From the NCBI GenBank assembly GCA_052386745.1, contig JBQTJW010000016.1, positions 124,001 through 188,000 of the forward strand: 64,000 bases of DNA. Reading direction: 5' to 3'. Both the position numbers and the translations under genes were made by a program. Under the pieces are notes generated by a model, which made no database searches, was not told the DNA's origin, and worked only from the letters and a program-made list of their open reading frames with translations. This DNA comes from Panacagrimonas sp052386745 (GTDB lineage Bacteria > Pseudomonadota > Gammaproteobacteria > Nevskiales > Nevskiaceae). Shown here one piece after another: positions 63,706 to 64,000 of this stretch (the first letter of the stretch is position 1; each line of letters opens with the position of its first letter).

Positions 63706-64000
63706 ATGACGATCAAGTACTCCAGCCTCGGTACGCATCTGCAACTCAACGAGATCGTGATAGCCGGCAGTCACGATGCCGGCATCACAGGCGGAGGGGA
63801 GAGCGCCCAGACGCAGGATCTTGACATTCTCAGACAGGCGCAGGCGGGAGTCCGCTTTTTCGATATCCGGATCGGTGCGCGAGCGGTCGGAAACCAGGTC
63901 CAATTGACGTCCTACCATTCGCCAAAGACGGTTTCCAAGACGAAGACAGCCATCTCGATGGACGTGGGCCAGGCGTTGAAGGTGAAAACCGACAAGCGAT
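63706..64000 (+). CDS. Partial PI-PLC-X-like phosphodiesterase
   Basis: The first 98 residues are visible and the gene leaves the window. The sequence LNEIVIAGSHDAG (H23), a Gln-rich ligand loop (QTQDLDILRQ) and GVRFFDIRIGAR match the PI-PLC X domain, with Y70-H71 as a possible second catalytic His region. Proteins of this class cleave phosphoinositide or phospholipid head groups. Located after clpV and an HNH gene, it is a candidate lipase effector. GAAGGG lies nine bases upstream. Confidence 0.7.
   Translation, partial: MTIKYSSLGTHLQLNEIVIAGSHDAGITGGGESAQTQDLDILRQAQAGVRFFDIRIGARAVGNQVQLTSYHSPKTVSKTKTAISMDVGQALKVKTDKR

Overview
The window looks like a chromosome segment from a GC-rich gammaproteobacterium, most likely of the order Lysobacterales (Xanthomonadales). 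The main evidence is gene order: cmk-rpsA-ihfB-lapA-lapB, pyrG-kdsA-eno-ftsB-ispD-ispF and pcnB-folK-panBCD-pgi are all present, together with clpS-clpA and a TonB system carrying a DUF3450 protein. This assignment is inference from protein content and synteny; no rRNA gene is present to confirm it.

Layout. 1-2720: a partial minus-strand regulator combining a winged helix, a degenerate cyclase domain and an AAA ATPase. 2978-3196: infA. 3331-16080: a dedicated TonB uptake locus. It runs from a TonB-dependent receptor through a lipoprotein, a small coupled ORF, a DUF3450 protein, a MotA/TolQ/ExbB protein, ExbB, ExbD, TonB and a TPR protein, and faces a convergent paralogue of the lipoprotein. 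Both outer promoters carry a PhoB-box-like sequence at the same distance from a -10 element, so the locus looks like a phosphate-starvation uptake module. 16231-22546: clpA, clpS, a DUF2937 protein, rlmA, a DUF1328 protein and an NtrC-type regulator. 22873-28975: tRNA-Glu(CTC), pcnB (apparently using an ATT start), folK, panB, panC, panD and pgi. A perfect CRP half-site palindrome and two near-identical hairpins precede panD.

28976-30383 is a small scar of foreign DNA: a truncated, frameshifted IS110-type transposase, an A/T-richer gene with a phage-tail-like C-terminal domain, and a short ORF next to queG. 30384-49537 is mostly core metabolism and envelope or translation genes: queG, an EtaA-like monooxygenase, a DsbA-fold isomerase, isoprenoid genes, eno, kdsA, pyrG, pirin, lapA/B, ihfB, rpsA, cmk, dusC and darP. 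A solitary Anbu proteasome-like protease lies at the end.

49804-64000: a large Ig-like-repeat lipoprotein is followed by a type VI secretion operon (tssB, tssC, hcp, tagJ, tssE, tssF, tssG, clpV). Straight after clpV come an HNH-nuclease-like gene and the beginning of a PI-PLC-like gene. Both are good candidates for toxic cargo of this secretion system. The membrane complex genes (tssJ, tssL, tssM), tssA, tssK and vgrG are not in the window.

Most interesting: the PhoB-box-flanked TonB locus with its paired beta-helix-type proteins, the tandem panD leader hairpins, the candidate T6SS cargo genes, and the probable ATT start of pcnB.
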